The position numbers were made by a program, and so were the translations under genes. DNA of 64,000 bases, taken from NCBI GenBank assembly GCA_965199815.1, contig CBDATE010000033.1, positions 248,001-312,000 of the forward strand, read 5' to 3'. Below the pieces are notes generated by a model. That model was not told where the DNA came from. It saw only the letters and a program-made list of their open reading frames with translations, and searched no databases. Positions 45,401-54,423 of this stretch are shown piece after piece. The stretch's first letter is position 1, and the number at the start of each line of letters is the position of its first letter. This stretch comes from Azotimanducus sp965199815 (GTDB lineage Bacteria > Pseudomonadota > Gammaproteobacteria > Pseudomonadales > Azotimanducaceae).

Positions 45401-46129
45401 CAGCGGGTTGGCGTGACGAACGGAGTTGAAAAAGGCTTCCAGTGTCTGGCCGGACAGGGTGCGCCCGGATTGATCGGTGATGGTGCCCGAGATGATCACT
45501 GGTATGTGCTGGCGCGTTTCCCGTTCGAGCCTGGCAATAGCCGAGAGGGCCGCCTTGGCATTCAGGGTGTCGAAAATGGTTTCAAGCAGGAGGATGTCCG
45601 CACCGCCCTGCCACAGGCCTCTCGCCGCTTCGAGGTAGGTGGCTTCGAGCGCCGCGAAGGTCAGGGCGCGATACCCCGGATCTTCGACCCTGGGGGAAAG
45701 CGACAGGGTGCGGTTGGTCGGGCCTATGCTGCCCGCCACGAGCTTCGGGGTGCCAGTGTGCGCACACCACTCGTCAGCCGCTTCGCGCGCAATCCTGGCC
45801 GCTGCACAGTTGATTTCGGTAACCAGATGTTCAAGCCCGTAATCGGCTTGCGAGGGAGCGTTGGCGGTAAAGCTGTTTGTCTTGACGACATCCGCGCCCG
45901 CCTTGAAGTAGCGCGTGTGTATGTCGCGTACCAGCGCCGACTGCGTGAGGTTGAGGATATCCATGTTGCCAGCGAGGTCCTGTTCTGTCTCGCCGAATCG
46001 CTCGCCGCGAAAGTCGGATTCCGAGAGGCGCGCATTCTGCACCAGAGTGCCGAAGGCACCGTCGAGCAGGATGATCCTTCGTTCGAGCGTGGCGTGGAGC
46101 CAATTGATGCGGGCAGAGCGGGATGACAC
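42428..46129 (-). CDS. metH: Cobalamin-dependent methionine synthase
   Basis: 1233 residues with all four modules in order. The homocysteine-binding barrel has the zinc cysteines in GLNCALGA and GGCCGITPEH. The folate barrel has GERTNVAGSRAF. The B12 domain has the axial histidine at about His764 (DVHDIGKNIVSVVLQCNGYQ). The C-terminal reactivation domain has SGWYFSHPEASYFDVG. It transfers a methyl group from methyl-THF via methylcobalamin to homocysteine. It lies 9 bp after metF, which makes methyl-THF, so the two form an operon. Confidence 0.97.
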   Translation of the reverse strand: MSSRSARINWLHATLERRIILLDGAFGTLVQNARLSESDFRGERFGETEQDLAGNMDILNLTQSALVRDIHTRYFKAGADVVKTNSFTANAPSQADYGLEHLVTEINCAAARIAREAADEWCAHTGTPKLVAGSIGPTNRTLSLSPRVEDPGYRALTFAALEATYLEAARGLWQGGADILLLETIFDTLNAKAALSAIARLERETRQHIPVIISGTITDQSGRTLSGQTLEAFFNSVRHANPLAIGLNCALGASQLDGHIRELARMADTRISLHPNAGLPNQFGEYDESPQATATLLGDIADDGIVNFIGGCCGITPEHIAVVNERIASSPRRASPENRLRHLRLSGLEPLNLGPETGLLHVGERTNVAGSRAFLRLIKSEDLAGALKVAASQVEAGANIIDVNMDEGMLEGVPVMRQFLNLVASEPAISRVPVMVDSSRFEVLEAGLACVQGKGIANSISLKEGETAFLEQAARIRDLGHALVVMAFDEIGQATSVERRIEICTRSYTLLTKRLGLPPEDIIFDPNILAIATGIEEHDDYARSFIESIPLIKQACPGVSISGGVSNVSFSFRGNEPLRRAMHSVFLYHAVAAGMDMAIINAGSLIAYDDIPTELRDAVEDALLNRRTGSDTTERLLSLAQSLEQTSPDSTQTVDAWRELPVAERLEHALVQGIDDFVVDDTEEARTLMERPLQVIEGPLMKGMNRVGDLFGSGKMFLPQVVKSARVMKRAVEYLVPFMKAEESEQARRGRGKIILATVKGDVHDIGKNIVSVVLQCNGYQVVDLGVMVPCQTILDTARDEDADMIGLSGLITPSLDEMVHVAGQMSRQGFDLPLLIGGATTSPAHTSVKIDPAYSGPVIYVKDASRAVGVVKRLNPSERTGFVREIDKTHALRRERHRKPTRRAPQLSLAEARANRFRSGLADQQPSRPQRLGVWRILGQPLTELVEFIDWRPFFSAWELNGRFPDILEDPDKGPAARDLYQAAKAMLKQMIDENWLEAQGVCGIFPAAATDNDDILVFEDEERAALRMRLCMLRQQRKHPDGKANHCLADFLAAETSGVADWIGAFAVTAGIGEAGRSRAFEAAGDDYNAILLKALADRLAEAFAERLHWQVRRHYWGYSPQDSCDSKDLLNEAYRGIRPAPGYPACPEHSEKEKIWQLLGLPEQAGIQLTESWAMSPAASVSGWYFSHPEASYFDVGLLGRDQVEDYAGRKEISLDEAERRLLPNLGYSE

Positions 46130-46138
46130 GTTGATGCG

Positions 46139-46993
46139 TCAAACCTCCGGTGATGTTCGCGATTCGAAATATCCCTCGTCAGAGAGGGCCCGGCACATCT
46201 CGAGAGTGAGTTTGTGCCGGTTGAGAGTGTAGATGTGCACATGCTCAATGCCTTCACGGGCGAGCACAAGCGCCTGCTCACAGACCAGGTCACGCGCTGC
46301 CGAGAAGGCATCACGCCCGTCTCGTTCCGCGAAAGTCTGACGCAGACTGGCGCTGATAACCGCGCCGCACTTGGCAGCAAATCCGAGCACCTGGCCAGGG
46401 TCGTGAATCGGCATGATGCCCGGCATCACGGGAATCGTCATGCGTCGCTGTGCACAGGCTTCGCGGAAATCGAGAAAATGGCGCGTGACGAAGAACATCT
46501 GACTGATCGCCAAGTCTGCACCTGCGTCCACCTTGCGTTCGAGGTAGGTATATCGATCTTCACAGCTCGTATCGTCCGGGTGTCCTTCGGGATAGCAGCC
46601 AACAACAATCTCGAAATTCGCGATTTGCTTGAACGCTGCGACCAGCTCCCAGGAAGATTCGTACTCGTCCGGTGCCCGCTGGTGTCCTTCAGGCCAATCG
46701 CCGCGCAGCGCAACAATGCGCGTGACACCGAGTTGCCGGTACTGGCGGGCAATTTCCGCGATTTGCGCTTTGGAGCGTCCAATGGAGGACAGATGCGGAG
46801 AGCAGTCCACGCCGTATTCGCTGCGCAGGCGACGTACCAGATCGTAGGTGCCACCTTGCGTCGAGCCGCCGGCACCATAGGAGACGGTGGCAAAGCGCGG
46901 TCTCAGGTCGAGCAGGGGTCGCAGGTTTTTTGCGAGTCTTTGTTCGGCGGCTGGAGTTCTTGGCGGGAAGAACTCGAGGGATATGCTGGTCAT
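46139..46993 (-). CDS. metF: Methylenetetrahydrofolate reductase
   Basis: 284-residue FAD barrel enzyme that reduces 5,10-methylene-THF to 5-methyl-THF. Conserved parts are SLEFFPPRTPAAEQ with the catalytic glutamate, VSYGAGGSTQGGTYDLVRRL, ALRGDWPEGH, DLAISQMFFV and PVMPGIMPI. First gene of the metF-metH operon. The 246-bp upstream region contains a CTGCC/GGCAG hairpin close to the start, but no SAM or SAH riboswitch could be made from it. Confidence 0.95.
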   Translation of the reverse strand: MTSISLEFFPPRTPAAEQRLAKNLRPLLDLRPRFATVSYGAGGSTQGGTYDLVRRLRSEYGVDCSPHLSSIGRSKAQIAEIARQYRQLGVTRIVALRGDWPEGHQRAPDEYESSWELVAAFKQIANFEIVVGCYPEGHPDDTSCEDRYTYLERKVDAGADLAISQMFFVTRHFLDFREACAQRRMTIPVMPGIMPIHDPGQVLGFAAKCGAVISASLRQTFAERDGRDAFSAARDLVCEQALVLAREGIEHVHIYTLNRHKLTLEMCRALSDEGYFESRTSPEV

Positions 46994-47239
46994 GAAGTGT
47001 TGTTACTGCCGCCGAGGGGCAGCGTGGATTTGCACGTGAACATTCTGACAAAAACCTGAGCGTCCTGTCTCGTGAATTCGCAGGCTCACACGTGATGATG
47101 ATGGCTTTTCGCCTGACTTGCCAATCAGTCACGTATCATTTCGTTGTTGCGTCCGGAGAGTCCGGCAGGTGAGATGCGGGCAGATATATCCTCGAGCTCA
47201 TGAAGGGCAGGAGTCCGTGCGGCTCGTGAGCGGGATGGC

Positions 47240-48667
47240 GTGATTCGACTGCGTCTGGTGCATTGCGGGGCTTGTGGCCTGGGTCTGGCATTCCTGCTGC
47301 TCCTTGGCTGTGCGACGAGCGAAGTTTCGGAGCGGCCACTCGCTGCCGCGATTCCTGCTGCCTGGCCAGCGGGGGTGGATGCCTCCGGAGTGCAGGACAA
47401 CTGGGTTCACGCTCTGGATGATGCTGCGCTGTCTGCGCTCGTTGACGAGGCAGTGAACGGCAACTTCGAGCTGGCGCGATTGCAGGAAGGTGTTGCCCAG
47501 GCGCGCGTCGCGTTCGATATGCGCGGCGCGGCCAGATGGCCAAGTCTCTCGGCGGGGCTTGATGCATCGAGAAGAGACACGGGAGCAAGCGCGAATACGA
47601 CGCGCACCGCGAATGTGTCCGGTACGCAATCGGGTGGGGAGATTGACAGTTTCACGGCGAGCCTTGGCCTCAATTGGGAAATCGACTTCCTGGGCCGTCT
47701 CGCTGATGATCAGCGCCGCGCCGGGCTCGAACTTCTGGCGCGTGAGGCCGGCTATCAGTGGGCAAGGCTTGGCGTGGTCGCCGATGTGGCCGATGCCTAT
47801 TACGGGGTGCGCGAGGCCGCGCAGTTGCAGCGCGTCTTCGAGCGTCGATTTGCCAATCTCGGTGCGAATCTCGAAATCGTGGAGAGCGGCTATCGGCAGG
47901 GTATCCGTGGTGCTCTTGATGTCTATCTGGCACGCAGTGTGCGCGACCAGCAGCAAGCCCAGGTCGCGCAGCAGCAATCCGTGGTGACGCAAAGTATCAT
48001 CAGATTACAGCGGCTTCTCGGCAGGGTGCCTGATGGGGTGATGCCGCAAGTGGCAGATCTTGAAATCCTCGAAGAACCGATTCCCGTGGGCTTGCCCTCC
48101 GAACTCGTTGCCCGACGTCAGGATTTGAATGAAGCCTGGTTTGGCTTGCTGGCTGCCGATGCCGGTGTTGCTGTCGCGCACAAGAATCGATTTCCGAAAA
48201 TCTCGCTGATTGCGAACAGCAGTGACACCACGCGTGATTTTGATGAATTGCTCGCAAGCAGCGATCTTGCCTGGTCGCTGGCGAGCAGTCTTGCTGTACC
48301 GCTGTTCGATGCCGGTCGTCTCGCGTCGGCCGAGCAGGCCGCCCGCTCACGGTTGCGGCAGGCCGAGCAGGTGTATATGGGCCGGGTGGCTGCGGCTTTT
48401 GCCGAAGTGCATCAGATCATCGCTCGGTATGCATCGCTCACGGAGCGTCAGGCGGCATTTCTGGCATCTTCCACGAACGCGAGTGCGGCGGCGACGCTGT
48501 CCTTCGAGCAGTATCAGCGCGGACTGACACCCTATGTCACGGTGCTCGAATCCGAGCGACGCGCCTTTGATGCTGAAGCGACACTGGTACGCTTGCAGGC
48601 GGAGTTGCTGCGCAACCGCGTGGCGCTGCATCGTGCCCTGGGTGCGGACTGGTACGCCGATTCATAG
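47240..48667 (+). CDS. Outer-membrane efflux lipoprotein (TolC/NodT type)
   Basis: 475 residues. The lipobox LLLLGC predicts lipid anchoring of the mature outer-membrane trimer. Two OEP repeats are typical of RND outer-membrane factors: first GLNWEIDFLGRLADDQRR, second VPLFDAGRLASAEQAARSRL with FEQYQRGLTPYVTVLESER. The start is a GTG with GGGATGG upstream. It precedes an RND adaptor by 34 bp, but no inner-membrane pump follows. Confidence 0.88.
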   Translation: MIRLRLVHCGACGLGLAFLLLLGCATSEVSERPLAAAIPAAWPAGVDASGVQDNWVHALDDAALSALVDEAVNGNFELARLQEGVAQARVAFDMRGAARWPSLSAGLDASRRDTGASANTTRTANVSGTQSGGEIDSFTASLGLNWEIDFLGRLADDQRRAGLELLAREAGYQWARLGVVADVADAYYGVREAAQLQRVFERRFANLGANLEIVESGYRQGIRGALDVYLARSVRDQQQAQVAQQQSVVTQSIIRLQRLLGRVPDGVMPQVADLEILEEPIPVGLPSELVARRQDLNEAWFGLLAADAGVAVAHKNRFPKISLIANSSDTTRDFDELLASSDLAWSLASSLAVPLFDAGRLASAEQAARSRLRQAEQVYMGRVAAAFAEVHQIIARYASLTERQAAFLASSTNASAAATLSFEQYQRGLTPYVTVLESERRAFDAEATLVRLQAELLRNRVALHRALGADWYADS

Positions 48668-48701
48668 CGGCGTGTGGAATCAGTGTATGTTGGTGGATTG
48701 A

Positions 48702-49925
48702 ATGACCCTATCTGTACTTACTCGCCGTGAAGCTGTGCTCAAGGCACTGCTGCCGGTGCTTGTTCTGGCCCTCGTTTTCGCTGGAGTGTCAGCCCTGATG
48801 CTGAATCCACCGGAGTCCAGCAAGGCACCGCCTCCCGACACTCGATTGATGGTGGAGGTGTTACCACTGGTGCGGCAGGATTTCGACATCATGCTGGAGA
48901 GCTATGGCACGGTAGCGCCGCGTACACGTTCCTTCCTCACCTCTGAAGTGTCGGGGCAGGTGCAGTGGATTGCGGCAGAATTTCGTGATGGTGGTGCCTT
49001 CACGAAGGGCGATGTCCTTGCTCGCATCGACCCGCGTGTGTACGAAGCCAATGTACGCATCGCCGAGGCGGCATTCATGGAGGCGAATCAACGGCTCGCC
49101 GAAGAACAGGCGCGCGCCGAACAGGCTGAAATCGACTGGGGCAAGCTCGGAGGCGAGGGTGAGGCACCGGATCTTGTGCTGCGCAAGCCGCAGCTGCTCG
49201 CGGCCGAGGCACGGCTCGGATCTGCCGAGGCATCACGCACCAAATCCTTGATCAATCTGGAACGCACCGAAATCAAGGCACCCTTTGACGGGCGGGTGCT
49301 GACCAAGCGGGTGGACATCGGTCAGGTTGTGGCACCGAACCAGCAGCTCGCCGAGGTGTATGCCACCGATTACGTCGAGATTCGCCTGCCTCTGAAGAAC
49401 AGTGATCTTGAATTTATTGACCTGCCCCGAGTGACCGGTAGCGAAAACGCCTCGCAGAATCAGTTTCTGGCGGTGATTTCATCGCAGCTTGGTGGCGAAT
49501 TCGATTGGCAGGGCCGAATCGTTCGTACGGAAGCGGCCATGGACGCAGCCGCGCGTCAGCTGCATGTGATTGCCCAGATTGACGCGCCATTTGTGCAGCA
49601 GGACGAGCGTCCGCCGCTGCGTATTGGTCAGTACGTCTCAGCTCGTATTCAGGGCCGCAGGCTCCGTCAGGAACTGATTGTGCCGACAGCAACGATTTAT
49701 CAGCAGTCTTATGCCTATGTGGTTGAAGATGGTGTGCTGCAACGCAAGGAGATTGCGATTGGCTGGCAGGATGATTCGCGCGTCTATATCCGCTCCGGCC
49801 TTGAAGAAGGCGATTTGCTGGTCACCACTCCGCTCGGACAGATTACATCTGGCACACCGGTGCGTATCGTGGATGATGCGCCGCGCTCGAAACGCATCCT
49901 GACCGGGGCGGCGGGGCCAGGGTAG
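48702..49925 (+). CDS. RND efflux periplasmic adaptor (membrane fusion protein)
   Basis: 407 residues of the HlyD/AcrA family. An N-terminal membrane segment (LLPVLVLALVFAGVSALML) anchors it in the inner membrane. The first lipoyl half is SEVSGQVQWIAAEFRDGGAF, a coiled-coil hairpin (AEEQARAEQAEIDWGKLGGE) follows, and the second lipoyl half is IKAPFDGRVLTKRVDIGQVV. It should link an inner-membrane pump to the TolC-type protein encoded upstream. The pump gene normally found next is missing: the following gene is ald on the other strand. Confidence 0.9.
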   Translation: MTLSVLTRREAVLKALLPVLVLALVFAGVSALMLNPPESSKAPPPDTRLMVEVLPLVRQDFDIMLESYGTVAPRTRSFLTSEVSGQVQWIAAEFRDGGAFTKGDVLARIDPRVYEANVRIAEAAFMEANQRLAEEQARAEQAEIDWGKLGGEGEAPDLVLRKPQLLAAEARLGSAEASRTKSLINLERTEIKAPFDGRVLTKRVDIGQVVAPNQQLAEVYATDYVEIRLPLKNSDLEFIDLPRVTGSENASQNQFLAVISSQLGGEFDWQGRIVRTEAAMDAAARQLHVIAQIDAPFVQQDERPPLRIGQYVSARIQGRRLRQELIVPTATIYQQSYAYVVEDGVLQRKEIAIGWQDDSRVYIRSGLEEGDLLVTTPLGQITSGTPVRIVDDAPRSKRILTGAAGPG

Positions 49926-49958
49926 AGGTGCGGGTAGGGGTGCGGCACATCGGAAGTG

Positions 49959-51050
49959 TCAGGACTGCTCCAGCGCCTTTCGCACCTGTGGATGCACGAT
50001 TCTGCCGTGCATCACGTTGATGCCGCCAGGGGGGAGCGCGCTTGTCTCGCAGGAGCTGTTCATATCCGCGAGATTCTGTCGGGCAATCGCTTGCACTGAC
50101 GGCAGGGTGGCGCTGACCAGCGCGAAGGTGGCGGTGCGCGACACCACCGCCGGCATATTGGTGACGCAGTAGTGAACCACCTCGTCCTGTATATAGATTG
50201 GCGCGTCGTGGGTGGTGCTGCGTGAGGTTTCCGAGCAGCCGCCCTGATCGATGGAAATGTCCACGAACACCGACCCAGGCGACATGTCTTGGACCATCTC
50301 TCGCGTGATCAACCTGGGTGCCGCGCCGCCAGGTCGCAATACGGCACCAACGACGAGATCGGAGGCCGTGACCAGTTCGTGCACCCGCTCCGGCGTAGCC
50401 GTATTCAGAGAATCTCCGTAGGTCGCCTTCAGTTCGGTCAGTTTCTGCGTATCGAGATCGACCACGCATACATCGGCCGACAGGCCGAGCGCCGAGCGCA
50501 TGGCGTGTTGGCCGGCACTGCCAGCGCCGAGCACAGTGACGCGCGCTGCGGCGGCACCCGGAACCGGCGAGAGCAGTTGACCCTTGCCGCCGTTGGTGGA
50601 TTGCAAGGCCCAGGCACCCATCTGAATGGAAAGCCGACCGGCAATGGCGCTCATGGGGGCGAGGAGCGGGAGTCGCCCCTGCTCATCCTCGACCGTCTCG
50701 TAGGCTATGGCTGTGCAGCCGCTGTCGATCAAGGCATGCGCGAGAGGGCGTTCGGCGGCGAGATGCAGGTAACTGAACAGGACAAGGTCGGGGCGAAGGA
50801 AGCTGTATTCACTCGGCTGCGGTTCCTTGACCTTGACGATCAGGTTCGCACCTGCATAGACATCGGCTGCGTTTGCAAGAACCTGCGCGCCGACTGATAT
50901 GTAGTCCTGATCGGTCAGGCCGATACCGAGGCCTGCTGCTGTTTCGATCAGCACCTCATGACCTTCCGCCGTCAGGTCGGCAACCGCCGTGGGCGTGAGC
51001 CCGACACGGGATTCGTGATTCTTGATCTCTTTCGGGACACCGATACGCAT
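49959..51050 (-). CDS. ald: Alanine dehydrogenase
   Basis: About 363 residues. NAD-dependent oxidative deamination of alanine to pyruvate and ammonium. Motifs are MRIGVPKEIKNHESRVGLTP, the substrate lysine/acid region VKVKEPQPSEY, the Rossmann AARVTVLGAGSAGQHA and DISIDQGGCSETS. The ATG at 51050 has GGGGAG at 5 nt upstream; a GTG two codons earlier is an alternative. Divergent from an Lrp-family gene, its probable regulator. Confidence 0.95.
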   Translation of the reverse strand: MRIGVPKEIKNHESRVGLTPTAVADLTAEGHEVLIETAAGLGIGLTDQDYISVGAQVLANAADVYAGANLIVKVKEPQPSEYSFLRPDLVLFSYLHLAAERPLAHALIDSGCTAIAYETVEDEQGRLPLLAPMSAIAGRLSIQMGAWALQSTNGGKGQLLSPVPGAAAARVTVLGAGSAGQHAMRSALGLSADVCVVDLDTQKLTELKATYGDSLNTATPERVHELVTASDLVVGAVLRPGGAAPRLITREMVQDMSPGSVFVDISIDQGGCSETSRSTTHDAPIYIQDEVVHYCVTNMPAVVSRTATFALVSATLPSVQAIARQNLADMNSSCETSALPPGGINVMHGRIVHPQVRKALEQS

Positions 51051-51174
51051 GTGCACTCCCCAATCAATGCGGATTTGAGGATGCCATGCTAGTTCTCATG
51101 ATGTGAAAAGTGCTTGCAAATACTGTCATTGGAGCGCTTAAAATGACTGATAAATGTCATATGAAAGCTTTTTC
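51051..51174. promoter_or_regulatory. ald / Lrp-regulator divergent promoter region
   Basis: 124 bp, AT-rich compared with the flanks. TTGCAA (51114-51119) and TAAAAT (51139-51144) could serve the regulator gene but are 19 bp apart. The segment contains repeated ATGTCAT/ATGACTG-like half-sites (around 51122-51165), which could be Lrp/AsnC contact points. Confidence 0.4.
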
Positions 51175-51654
51175 ATGAGCGAAAAAATCGCTTTTGCGAA
51201 ATCAGACAGAGAAATTCTTCATGCCTTGCAAGCGAACGGAAAGCTCAGCACCAGCGAACTTGCGGGCACAGTACATCTGGCCGACTCGACCTGTTACCGA
51301 CGGGTCAAGCGCCTCGAGGAATCCGGCGTGATTCAGGGCTACGTGGCCCTGGTAGATCAGAAGCTCGTCGGCTACCCGGATGATGTGTTCGTGCAGATTA
51401 CGCTCGAGAGTCAGCAGCGTGAGCGATTGCAGGCTTTCGAGCGCGAGGTGGCGCTGATTCCCGAGGTCATGGAGTGCTATCTCATGTCAGGCGAGGCGGA
51501 CTATCTGCTGCGCGTCATCGTCTCCGATGCGCGCGACTACGAGCATTTGCATGGCCGCAAGCTCACCAGCCTGCCCGGCGTGGCGCGGGTGCACTCGGCG
51601 TTCTCGTTGAGAACCGTGGTGCGTCGAACGCGCATCAAGGTGCGGGATGGGTGA
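51175..51654 (+). CDS. Lrp/AsnC-family transcriptional regulator
   Basis: About 159 residues. Helix-turn-helix at residues 10-60 (LSTSELAGTVHLADSTCYRR) and a RAM ligand-binding domain (VMECYLMSGEADYLLRVIV). Members respond to amino acids; the divergent ald gene suggests alanine as effector, as for AldR/BkdR-type regulators. The ATG at 51175 fits the family; 51154 is an alternative. Confidence 0.9.
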   Translation: MSEKIAFAKSDREILHALQANGKLSTSELAGTVHLADSTCYRRVKRLEESGVIQGYVALVDQKLVGYPDDVFVQITLESQQRERLQAFEREVALIPEVMECYLMSGEADYLLRVIVSDARDYEHLHGRKLTSLPGVARVHSAFSLRTVVRRTRIKVRDG

Positions 51655-51685
51655 CGGGGGGAGTAGTCTCGCCAGGGCTATCGAT

Positions 51686-51706
51686 GGGGGCTGCCTCGAG
51701 GCCCCC
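51686..51706. terminator. Candidate bidirectional terminator
   Basis: GGGGGC (51686-51691) and GCCCCC (51701-51706) form a GC stem with a 9-nt loop between the convergent Lrp gene and hsdM. No long T-tract follows. It also marks the edge between the core genome and the defence island. Confidence 0.35.
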
Positions 51707-51708
51707 GG

Positions 51709-53337
51709 CTACCTTTCCGGCGTGGGCAGGGGAGCCAACCCGAGTTCTTTCAGAAACCTGTTGTGCTTCGTTGCAGATTCCCGAATTTTTCTCTCCAGAT
51801 CGACCAGTTCCGTGTGTGTCGCCGCCAGGTCAATCTCGGCTTCCGGTTCGGCGGTATTGACATAGCGGGCGATGTTCAGGTTGCAATCGCTCGCCTCGAT
51901 TTCCCGCATTGGTACGCGCCTGGCATACCGCTCGGTGCACTGCGGGCGCAATCGGTATGTTTCGATGATCTTGTCGATGTGTTCATCACGCAGGAAGTTC
52001 TGACGCCTGCCTTTCTCGAAATGCTCGTGTGCGTTGATGAACAGGATGTCGTCGAACTTCCTGCACTTCTTCAGGACGAGAATACAGACAGGGATTCCGG
52101 TCGAGTAGAACAGGCTTGCCGGGAGGCCGATGATGGTGTCAATGTGGCCGTCAGCAAGCAGTTTGCGACGAATCTTCTCGTCTGCTCCTCCGCGGAACAA
52201 CACGCCATGAGGGAGGATGATAGCCATCGTGCCATCGTCTTTGAGGTAGTGGAGCCCGTGCAGCAGGAATGCGAAATCAGCCGCCGATCTCGGCGCTGGC
52301 CCATAATTCTTGAAGCGCATATCTTCGCCTGATACCTGGCTCGGGTCCCAACGGTAGCTGAAGGGCGGGTTGGCGACGACTGCGTCGAATCGTATCTGGC
52401 GCGCCGGGTTCGGTTCGCGCAGCATATCCCAGTCATTAGTCAGTGAGTCGCCGTGATGAATCTCGAATTCCGAGACCTTCATGCCGTGCAGCAGCATATT
52501 CATGCGGGCAAGGTTGTAGGTGGTGATGTTCTTTTCCTGGCCGTAAATCCTGCCGATGCCCTCTGACCTCATGTGCCTGTACACATTGAGGAGCAGCGAG
52601 CCGGAACCGCATGCGAAGTCCATCACGCTGTCGAGATACCTGCGTTTGCCGGTTTTCGGATCCTGGCTGTCAAGCGTGACAATTCTGGAGAGAATGGTCG
52701 AGATTTGCTGTGGGGTATAGAACTCCCCGGCCTTCATGCCGGACCTCGCGGCGAACTGGCCAATCAGATACTCGTATGCGTCGCCGAGCGTGTCCCTGTT
52801 CGTTGAAAATTCCGCAAGGCCCTCCGCAATCCTCGTGATAATTTTGCAAAGCTCGGCGTTCCGGTCTTCGTATGTTTTACCGAGCTTCTCTGAAGCGAGG
52901 TTGATCTCGGAAAAGAGGCCAGAGAAGGTGCGTTGGAAAGATTCGTTTTCGATGTATTTGAAGCCTTTTTGTAGTGTGTTGAGCAGCTCCCTGTCCTGTG
53001 TGCGGGCCATGTGGGCAACGCTGGCCCAGAGATGCTCGGGGCGGATGACATAGTGCGCCTTGCGCCGCATCTGTTCCTCGAAATCTTCCACATCGTCGGG
53101 GTTTTGTTCATACCACGCAGATAGAGGGGAACACTTGGATCCGTGGGCAGTGTTCGTATCGGGGTAATCGGGACCAAGTTCCTTCTTCGCAGCCCGCTCG
53201 TAGTTGTCCGAGATATAGCGGAGAAACAGGAACGAGAGCATGTAGTCGCGGAAATCGTCCGCGTTCATCGCCCCCCGTAGTTGGTCGGCGATAGCCCAGA
53301 GCGTGGTGCCGAGCCGATGTTGATCGGTGTTGCTCAT
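51709..53337 (-). CDS. hsdM: Type I restriction-modification methyltransferase subunit
   Basis: 542 residues. HsdM N-terminal domain (LRGAMNADDFRDYMLSFLFL), SAM-binding motif VMDFACGSGSLLLNVYRHM (from Asp240) and the N6-adenine catalytic NPPF (residues 323-326, VANPPFSYRW). It forms the trimeric methyltransferase with HsdS and protects host DNA. Last gene of hsdR-hsdS-prrC-hsdM; it starts 3 nt after the prrC stop. Convergent with the Lrp gene. Confidence 0.96.
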   Translation of the reverse strand: MSNTDQHRLGTTLWAIADQLRGAMNADDFRDYMLSFLFLRYISDNYERAAKKELGPDYPDTNTAHGSKCSPLSAWYEQNPDDVEDFEEQMRRKAHYVIRPEHLWASVAHMARTQDRELLNTLQKGFKYIENESFQRTFSGLFSEINLASEKLGKTYEDRNAELCKIITRIAEGLAEFSTNRDTLGDAYEYLIGQFAARSGMKAGEFYTPQQISTILSRIVTLDSQDPKTGKRRYLDSVMDFACGSGSLLLNVYRHMRSEGIGRIYGQEKNITTYNLARMNMLLHGMKVSEFEIHHGDSLTNDWDMLREPNPARQIRFDAVVANPPFSYRWDPSQVSGEDMRFKNYGPAPRSAADFAFLLHGLHYLKDDGTMAIILPHGVLFRGGADEKIRRKLLADGHIDTIIGLPASLFYSTGIPVCILVLKKCRKFDDILFINAHEHFEKGRRQNFLRDEHIDKIIETYRLRPQCTERYARRVPMREIEASDCNLNIARYVNTAEPEAEIDLAATHTELVDLERKIRESATKHNRFLKELGLAPLPTPER

Positions 53338-53340
53338 GGG

Positions 53341-54423
53341 TTAGCCTGGGTGTGTGCGGAACGCGAAGTGTGAATCCAGCCTTTCGCAGATCTTTTCAAA
53401 CAGATCCAGATTGTCCGGTGTAAGGCGATCAGATTGGTAGTGATACACGCTCTTGTGAGTGAGAACATGCACGATGCGGGTAACTTCCTCGGCATTATCG
53501 AAACCAATACGCTCGAGTGCGTAGGCGATACGACCGGAGCCAAGGAAGGACGCAACGCTTTCCAGCACCTGGCGGAGCAGGGCGAAGTGGTAGGCGCGCA
53601 CCTTCTCGTCCCTGCGCGCCTGCGCCAGCATCTGAAGGACGCGAAGGTGGTAGAGGAAAACATCGTTATTGTGGGCTTCCAGTGAGACCTCTCCGTGCTT
53701 GCCGCTCAGGACGCTGGCCTGTGTTTTCGGTTTGTACGTGCCGCTCTTTTCACCCCGCAGCAACCAGTCGCACAGGATGGAAAACATTCCGACATGGTGG
53801 GTGGCAATGATGATTTTTCTTTGCCCGGAGTATTTCTCGATCAGCTCGTACAACATGGAAACGGTTATGAAGATGTTGTGGTCGTCGAGGCTCGATACCG
53901 GGTCGTCAATGAATATGTGATGAGATTGTGCAGCTGTCCAGGCTTCTATTTCCGTCATTGCCATGAAAAAGCACCAGACAAATATCCGCTCTTCACCGCG
54001 AGATATTTTTATCGGTGGGGCATCGCCCGACTGCGTACCGGCAGGGAAGAACGAGATCGATTCGATTCCCTTCCTTGTGTCTGTGTGCATGGCAATGCGG
54101 AATTCATAGCTCGGTTGGTAGGGCTGCAACTTTTCCCTGATGTCATCTTCGATCAGGTCTGCATGTAGCCTGCTGAGGCTGCTCGGCAGTACGGTGAGTC
54201 GGATGTCCGCTTCGTCATTTTCAATATCGTTGTCCCAGACGAACAGATCTTCACTGTATGCGTTGTAGTAGATGCCCGTGTGCGTTCCATCTTCGTTCCG
54301 GGTCGCGTTCTTGTAGGCTACCGAGAGGCGGGTCTTGCCCACCGAATTGAAGGCATACAGCAAGTGAATCCTGTGGGTGGTGTCATTCTTTAATTCGGAC
54401 GCGATGTCCTCGATTGTGGTCAT
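53341..54423 (-). CDS. prrC: PrrC-type anticodon nuclease
   Basis: 360 residues, close to E. coli PrrC (about 396). The N-terminal ABC-type ATPase has Walker A AFNSVGKTRLS, the PrrC-like YYNAYSEDLFVWDND, signature-like ISRGEERIFVW, Walker B HIFIDDPVSSLDDHN and ATHH. The C-terminal nuclease region reads YHFALLRQVLESVASFLG, with Arg284 and Glu288 four residues apart, and a histidine in VLTHKSVY (His323), matching the Arg-Glu-His triad of PrrC. PrrC cleaves tRNA-Lys in its anticodon when a phage inhibits the associated type I system. The gene lies between hsdS and hsdM: overlap of 4 nt (ATGA) with hsdS, gap of 3 nt to hsdM. Confidence 0.9.
   Translation of the reverse strand: MTTIEDIASELKNDTTHRIHLLYAFNSVGKTRLSVAYKNATRNEDGTHTGIYYNAYSEDLFVWDNDIENDEADIRLTVLPSSLSRLHADLIEDDIREKLQPYQPSYEFRIAMHTDTRKGIESISFFPAGTQSGDAPPIKISRGEERIFVWCFFMAMTEIEAWTAAQSHHIFIDDPVSSLDDHNIFITVSMLYELIEKYSGQRKIIIATHHVGMFSILCDWLLRGEKSGTYKPKTQASVLSGKHGEVSLEAHNNDVFLYHLRVLQMLAQARRDEKVRAYHFALLRQVLESVASFLGSGRIAYALERIGFDNAEEVTRIVHVLTHKSVYHYQSDRLTPDNLDLFEKICERLDSHFAFRTHPG

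Noticed and set aside
46994..47239. SAM or SAH riboswitch before metF-metH
   Set aside because: The hairpin near the start lacks the conserved core and joining sequences of these riboswitches; only a simple stem CTGCC/GGCAG can be drawn.
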